Below are positions 60,653 to 64,000 of a stretch of 64,000 nucleotides of DNA, one piece after another (within the stretch, counting starts at the first letter, position 1; every line of letters starts with the position of its first letter). The stretch comes from JAJRTA01 sp965603125 (GTDB lineage: Bacteria; Zixibacteria; MSB-5A5; GN15; FEB-12): positions 62,001 through 126,000 of the forward strand of contig CBFDBU010000001.1 of assembly GCA_965603125.1 (NCBI GenBank). The letters are read 5' to 3'. The notes under the pieces were generated by a model. It made no database searches. It saw nothing but the letters and a program-made list of their open reading frames with translations, and was not told the DNA's origin. A program made the translations under genes and the position numbers.

Positions 60653-61603
60653 CTACTGACGCTGCCCGGAGCCGAGTTGAGATATGCGGGCCATGATACC
60701 GTTCTTGCGCCCGACGCCGATCATGAGAACACAACCGGCGAGGACGAACAGACCGCCTGTCATTTCTCGCAGCGTCGGCAGTTGGCCCAGAACCAGGAGC
60801 GCCGTCACGATGACAAAGATCGGCTGACTTTGACTGATTACAGCAACCTTGGACAGCTCCAGGCGCTTGAGAGCAAGCAGGTACATCATGCGCGACACGA
60901 TCGGCCCCAATATGCCCAGAGCAATGATACCTACCCATACCCGGTCCAGACCCTCCAGCGAATGACCACCGCCCAGAAGAACAGCCCAGTACGCCACCGC
61001 CAGAAACAGACCGCGCACGTAGACGAGCGCAATCGGCTCCACGTGTCGAACGGCGATCTTGCTGATGAACTCGGTAATCCCGAAAAACAGAGAACCCAAA
61101 AGCACCAGCCAGAAGCCGGTCGAGTATTCAAACCGCAGGGTGAGCTTCATGATAACGATCCCGGCGATCGACAGCAGGGCGCCAAGCGTCTCTCTGCTCG
61201 TGAATCGTTCTTTGAGAAAGATGATGCCGAGCAGGATCGCTATAGGCACCTCGGCCCGGTTGAGAAAGGCGGCCAGTGACGGATCCATCCTCTGCACGCC
61301 GGCCCAGAAAGACAGAATAGCCACCCAGGAACTGATGGTGAACATGATCATCCAGAACCAACCCCTGCGGGTCAACCGGAACACCCTCCCCAGCCCGCGA
61401 AACGGCAGATAACCGACACTGAGGACAACCGTCGAGGTCGTGAAAATCATGCAACTCAGCAGGAGCGGCGACACCGCCTCCAGATTCCATTTCCCGACCA
61501 CCGTGGCCAAACCGGCGCCAAGTGAGGATGTGAGCGCACACAGAATGCCCGCTCGATGGGAACGATCAGAAGCAGAGGACACCCGTCCCGGCGTCATGCT
61601 CAC
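60653..61603 (-). CDS. EamA-family (drug/metabolite) transporter
   Basis: The 316-residue protein has ten hydrophobic segments in two repeated halves, the EamA fold of the drug/metabolite superfamily. FLNRAEVPIAILLGIIFLKE and ISQSQPIFVIVTALLVLGQL are the two conserved loops before helices 4 and 9. The N-terminal extension is polar. Substrates of such transporters (amino acids, nucleosides, drugs) are not predictable here. Nearby genes give no clue: gcvT follows 224 bp downstream on the same strand, and the Lon-like gene diverges from it. Confidence 0.88.
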   Translation of the reverse strand: MSMTPGRVSSASDRSHRAGILCALTSSLGAGLATVVGKWNLEAVSPLLLSCMIFTTSTVVLSVGYLPFRGLGRVFRLTRRGWFWMIMFTISSWVAILSFWAGVQRMDPSLAAFLNRAEVPIAILLGIIFLKERFTSRETLGALLSIAGIVIMKLTLRFEYSTGFWLVLLGSLFFGITEFISKIAVRHVEPIALVYVRGLFLAVAYWAVLLGGGHSLEGLDRVWVGIIALGILGPIVSRMMYLLALKRLELSKVAVISQSQPIFVIVTALLVLGQLPTLREMTGGLFVLAGCVLMIGVGRKNGIMARISQLGSGQRQ

Positions 61604-61818
61604 GGATGGACCTTTCGCTGCATGGCCTGCAAGTTACGGCGAAACGGGCGAAAGTCAATCCCTTCTCGCAGGGCGTTGAGAGCCACGGAAGGCGCCTTCT
61701 GCCTCTCGCACCCGCCTGAGACTGCTGCCATGCCGCCCTGGGCCGGGACTTTTTGCTTTGATTGCAGGGCGCATTGCCTATATTGGCATCCTATAATACT
61801 GTATCCACGGAGGTACGC

Positions 61819-64000
61819 ATGTCCGCTGAGAAGAAGCCGAAACTCAGAAAGCCCCGCGAGTTGAGCGCCAAAGACCTGGATTACCGCATAACGTTGAGAC
61901 CGTCCGGTATGGACACCTCCGATGATGTCGATCCCTGCTGCGAAATCATCGGCCAGAAACGGGCGGTGGAAGCAATCAAACTGGGGCTGAACGTTAGAAG
62001 CGAAGGCTACAACGTTTTCGTAACCGGCCTGACCGGAACCGGACGGACGACGACCATACAACATCTCCTCGAGCGGTTGGATCACCAGACGCCGGACCTG
62101 GTCGATATCTGCTACGTGGCCAACTTCAAGAACGAAGACAACCCGTTGGTTCTCTCGTTCAAGGCCGGCGACGGGCGTCGATTCAAGAAGGACATGGCGT
62201 ACCTGATAGGCTCCGCTCGCAAGGCCGTTCCCAAGATATTCCTCTCTGACGACTACAAGGATCGCCACGGCCGTATCGTACGCGAGTTCGAAAGCCGACA
62301 AAAGGAACTGATTCGCAGCTTTGAGGAAAAGCTGACCGAGGCCGGGTTCGTGATGGTGCAACTGCAGTCCGGCCTCACCACGCGCAACGAGATCCAGCCC
62401 TTGATCGACGACGAACCGTCCTCGTTCGACCGTCTGGAACAACTGGTCAAGGAAGGCAAGTTTCAGCTTTCCCGCCTCGATGAACTGCGCCGGCGGTGGG
62501 ACAGCCTGCGCCGGGAGTTCGACCTGACCTCGGTCGAATCCAAGAAACTGAGCAGCAAACTGGAAGAGGCGATTGAGAAGCTGGACTACTCCGTGATTGC
62601 GCCTCTCATAACGGACAAGATCAACCTGGTCAAGAAGCGCTTCCCCGACGAGAAGGTGGTGGTCTATCTTGATGAAGTTCAGGAGGCGCTTCTTAGTGAC
62701 CTGGACCGCTTTCGCGAGGTTCGGCCGCGTCGCGGCGAAGAAGAACCGCCGCCCTTTCGCAAACGGGAGCCGTTTGAAGAGTTCTCGGTCAATCTCATTC
62801 TGGACAACGCCGAGACGGAGAAGGTTCCAATCGTCATCGAGATGTCGCCTTCATACAAGAATCTCTTCGGTTCGCTGGAAAGAGTGGTCGACCGCTTCGG
62901 ATACTGGCGAACCGATTTCACGCGCATTTTCTCAGGCTCTTTGCTTCGCGCATCGGGTGGCTTCCTGGTTATGAACGCCATGGACGTTCTCAGTGAACCG
63001 GGCGTGTGGGTGCATCTGAAGCGGGCCCTGCGCAATCGCGCTATTGAAATCACCGGCTACGACCCTTTCTATATGATGGCCGGCTCAGGGATCAAACCGG
63101 AATCTATCCCACTTGACGCCAAGGTGGTGCTCATCGGCGAGCCGCACATCTACCAGCTACTGTGGCGCATGGATGAAGATTTCAAGAAGATCTTCAAGAT
63201 CAAGGCCGAGTTCGACAGCAGCATGAAGTACAATCGCAGGAACACCCTGGACTACTACGGTTTCATCCGGCGTCTTGTTGAGACGGAGCAACTGCTGCCG
63301 TTCGATATAACCGGTATGCAGGCCGTGGCCGAGTGCGGTCGCCGCCTGACCGGCAGGCGCGACAGACTGACCACCCGTTTTACGGTCCTGTCGGACATTA
63401 TTCGCGAGAGCTCATTCTGCGCCGCCCAGAGAAAGGCATTGAGCGCAACGCGTCAGGACGTCTATCGAGCCATCAAGCAGAGGCGTTTTCGCGTCAATCT
63501 TGTCGAGGACAAGATGCAGGAGCTTTTCGACGCCAACACCATCATGGTGTCCACGACCGGCGATGCCGTTGGCCAGATCAACGGGCTGTCCGTCTACAAT
63601 CTGGGTGAATACTCCTTCGGCCGACCGACCCGCATCACGGCCAGTACCGCCCTGGGCAAGGCCGGAGTGATAAACATCGAGCGCGAGGCCGACCTGTCCG
63701 GACCCATTCACAACAAAGGCGTACTGATTCTCAGCGGCTACCTGAGAGAGCTGTTCGCCCAGGACAAACCGCTGGTCATGTCGGCTTCGATTTCGTTCGA
63801 GCAGTCTTACAGCGGTGTCGACGGCGACTCGGCGTCATCCACGGAGATCTATGCTATTCTCTCGTCGTTGAGCGGCATTCCTATCAAACAGGGAATCGCC
63901 GTGACCGGTTCGGTAAATCAGAAGGGGGAGATTCAACCGATCGGGGGTGTCAACGAGAAGATCGAGGGCTTCTTCGACGTGTGCCACGCTCGCGGTTTTA
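61819..64000 (+). CDS. LonB/LonC-like ATP-dependent protease, truncated at the window end
   Basis: From ATG 61819, which has GGAGGT at 61809-61814, the frame is open for 727 codons to the window end. The N-terminal part is an AAA-type domain with VTGLTGTGRTTT, a P-loop whose invariant lysine is replaced by arginine (GTGRTT), as is often seen in this subfamily. A long helical insertion follows (about 120-300, with ESRQKELIRSFEEKL). The C-terminal region is the Lon protease domain, with DGDSASSTEI (catalytic serine) and VNEKIEGFF (lysine) visible before the cut. It differs from the LonA at 27526-29910. A TATAAT at 61792-61797 may be its -10 box. Confidence 0.88.
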   Translation, partial: MSAEKKPKLRKPRELSAKDLDYRITLRPSGMDTSDDVDPCCEIIGQKRAVEAIKLGLNVRSEGYNVFVTGLTGTGRTTTIQHLLERLDHQTPDLVDICYVANFKNEDNPLVLSFKAGDGRRFKKDMAYLIGSARKAVPKIFLSDDYKDRHGRIVREFESRQKELIRSFEEKLTEAGFVMVQLQSGLTTRNEIQPLIDDEPSSFDRLEQLVKEGKFQLSRLDELRRRWDSLRREFDLTSVESKKLSSKLEEAIEKLDYSVIAPLITDKINLVKKRFPDEKVVVYLDEVQEALLSDLDRFREVRPRRGEEEPPPFRKREPFEEFSVNLILDNAETEKVPIVIEMSPSYKNLFGSLERVVDRFGYWRTDFTRIFSGSLLRASGGFLVMNAMDVLSEPGVWVHLKRALRNRAIEITGYDPFYMMAGSGIKPESIPLDAKVVLIGEPHIYQLLWRMDEDFKKIFKIKAEFDSSMKYNRRNTLDYYGFIRRLVETEQLLPFDITGMQAVAECGRRLTGRRDRLTTRFTVLSDIIRESSFCAAQRKALSATRQDVYRAIKQRRFRVNLVEDKMQELFDANTIMVSTTGDAVGQINGLSVYNLGEYSFGRPTRITASTALGKAGVINIEREADLSGPIHNKGVLILSGYLRELFAQDKPLVMSASISFEQSYSGVDGDSASSTEIYAILSSLSGIPIKQGIAVTGSVNQKGEIQPIGGVNEKIEGFFDVCHARGF

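Overview
The window looks like one contig from a Gram-negative bacterium of the FCB superphylum. It most resembles candidate phylum Zixibacteria or a close relative. The reasons are gene content rather than any database match: Kdo/lipid A and LptC genes show an LPS outer membrane, secreted proteins end in dockerin-type EF-hand pairs with VYLVDYMF cores, gingipain-like C25 peptidases are present, and coding DNA is moderately GC-rich. Gene density is high. I saw no rRNA, tRNA, CRISPR array, prophage or intact insertion sequence.

Layout. 1-2.2 kb: a truncated exported protein, a polytopic membrane protein and a DUF4430 protein. 2.3-6.1 kb: an envelope operon, kdsA-kdsC-kdsD, an LpxL/HtrB-type acyltransferase and an LptC-like lipoprotein. 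6.2-9.8 kb: a helix-hairpin-helix protein behind a near-consensus promoter, an unidentified protein, coaD and lysS. 9.8-10.3 kb: an RRM RNA-binding protein behind a structured leader. 10.4-10.5 kb: a small MITE-like repeat. 10.6-17.3 kb: a TetR-controlled export operon (TolC, HlyD lipoprotein, two ABC ATPases, two ABC-2 permeases), matching the E. coli CecR-YbhGFSR arrangement with the double ATPase split in two. 17.4-25.4 kb, minus strand: three secreted peptidases (S41 and two C25-dockerin proteins) and a small putative lipoprotein. 25.5-26.0 kb: palindromic intergenic repeats. 26.0-32.1 kb, minus strand: NAD(P)HX repair enzyme, Lon, a YchF-like NTPase and endonuclease IV. 32.3 kb: a DUF433-HTH protein. 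32.8-33.3 kb: more repeats and a compact minus-strand transcription unit with a tiny ORF. 33.4-34.8 kb: an aldehyde dehydrogenase. 35.2-38.1 kb: minor-pilin genes of PilV, PilW and PilX type with an intrinsic terminator. 38.2-42.5 kb, minus strand: SppA fused to an outer-membrane-like domain, a DUF4097-type protein and a SpoU methyltransferase. 42.5-46.3 kb: a PlpD-like patatin/POTRA/barrel protein and a YCF48-type propeller lipoprotein. 46.2-60.4 kb, minus strand: a long run containing nth, prmC, prfA, rpmE, an ABC-F protein, a BatA-like protein, a TPR protein, comB and gcvT. 60.6-64 kb: an EamA transporter and a truncated LonB/LonC-like protease.

The main themes are outer-membrane construction, export, secreted proteolysis and pili, set among housekeeping genes for translation, DNA repair and cofactors. 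The least explained signals are non-coding or very small: the minus-strand unit at 33.10-33.29 kb, and the leader at 9.88-9.97 kb in which a consensus Shine-Dalgarno sequence is paired away ahead of a two-codon ORF. Protein-level oddities are the SppA-barrel fusion, a three-unit hexapeptide repeat inside a lipoprotein signal peptide, a TPR protein with a broken HExxH site, and gingipain-like proteases carrying dockerins. All assignments come from reading the sequence; no searches were run.
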